Shown here: positions 63,451-64,000 of the stretch, piece by piece
Layout: each line of letters opens with the position of its first letter
Numbering within the stretch: position 1 is the stretch's first letter
DNA from: Primulina eburnea
Taxonomy: Eukaryota; Streptophyta; Magnoliopsida; Lamiales; Gesneriaceae
Assembly: GCF_022965805.1 (NCBI RefSeq)
Contig: NW_027331239.1
Location: 124,001-188,000 of the forward strand
Direction: 5' to 3'
DNA: 64,000 bases
Notes under the pieces: generated by a model
Database searches by the model: none
What the model saw: only the letters and a program-made list of their open reading frames with translations
What the model was told of the DNA's origin: nothing
Made by a program: the position numbers and the translations under genes

Positions 63451-64000
63451 CCAACTAACGACTTATCTAAAGAACAAATCCGCAATGTTTGAAGCATCTT
63501 GGGTTTTATGACAAGCTATAAAATGTACCATCTTAGAGAATCTATCCACAACAACAAAAATAGAATCCCTCCCCTTCTTAGTCCTAGGCAACCCCAAAAT
63601 AAAGTCCATAGAAATGTCAATCAAAGTTCTTTTTAAGAATAGCACGCAAAAGTGTTCCCAATTTCTATTGACAACTTCAGTTTGTCCATCCGTTTGAGGA
63701 TGACAAGTAGTAGAAAACAATAATTTTGTGCAAAGTTTAGCCCATAAAGTATTCCAAAAGTAACTCAAAAATTTAACATCGCGACCAGAAACAATTGTCC
63801 TAGGCATGCCATGCAACCTAGCGACTTCTCTAAAGAACAAGTCCGCAATGCTTGAAGCATCATCGGTTTTATGACAAGCTATAAAATGTACCATCTTAGA
63901 GAATATATCCACAACAACAAAAATAGAATCCCTCCCCTTCTTAGTCCTATGCAAACCCAAAATAAAGTCCATAGAAATGTCAATTAAAGTTCTTTTTAAG
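63451..64000 (-). repeat. Satellite array segment E, about 1.5 divergent units to the window end
   Basis: The integrase-core repeat resumes at the CTAACGACTTATC point of the unit. Variants include GACTTATC (shared with 32811 and 33176), GAATATATCC and CAAACCCAAAA. The array runs past the end of the window. Confidence 0.95.

Overview
The window is plant nuclear DNA, most likely from a eudicot. It looks like heterochromatin, possibly pericentromeric; no host gene is visible. The evidence is plant-type LTR retrotransposons (Ty3/gypsy chromovirus-like and Ty1/copia) whose primer-binding sites match initiator tRNA-Met, sitting inside a large tandem satellite. The species cannot be named from the sequence alone.

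About half of the window (1-6960, 14797-23385, 32773-35477, 43254-56788, 63451-64000; roughly 32 kb, near 89 units) is one satellite with a repeat unit of 362-364 bp. Read on the minus strand, each unit is the catalytic core of a Ty3/gypsy integrase, from just before the first catalytic Asp to just after the catalytic Glu, joined head to tail. Almost every unit has Gly (SGRD) where an active enzyme has the second catalytic Asp (SDRD). Units of 364 bp shift frame at every junction. Units of 363 bp keep frame, so open frames run through several units, up to 760 codons at 47918-50200. The satellite integrase differs from those of the gypsy elements in the window, so its parent is not present here.

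Four LTR retrotransposons interrupt the array, all on the minus strand, the same sense as the satellite integrase. G1 (6961-14796) is an intact gypsy element with near-identical 1.48-kb LTRs, a CCCTC target duplication and a 1511-residue Gag-Pol. C1 (23386-32772) is a copia element with 2.16-kb LTRs, a CAGAA duplication and young LTRs, but it carries a dead pol without an integrase core. G2 (35478-43253) is an intact gypsy element with 1.58-kb LTRs, a TTCTT duplication and a Gag-Pol of about 1476 residues. G3 (56789-63450) is a broken relative of G2: protease deleted, several frameshifts, and one LTR cut in half. A 25-N assembly gap lies at 56580-56604.

The three target duplications show that G1, C1 and G2 inserted into existing satellite. 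Uninterrupted paralogues of all three insertion sites survive elsewhere in the window. The insertions sit in divergent, segmentally duplicated parts of the array, while the element-free interiors (about 2.6-6.6, 17-21.3 and 48-56.5 kb) are highly homogeneous. The most unusual signals are the satellite made from an integrase catalytic core with a catalytic-residue change, the frame-keeping unit classes, and dense clusters of short dyad-symmetric CpG-rich motifs in the LTR U3 regions (TCGGA-N3-TCCGA in G1, CCGCGGGTGCG in G2 and G3).
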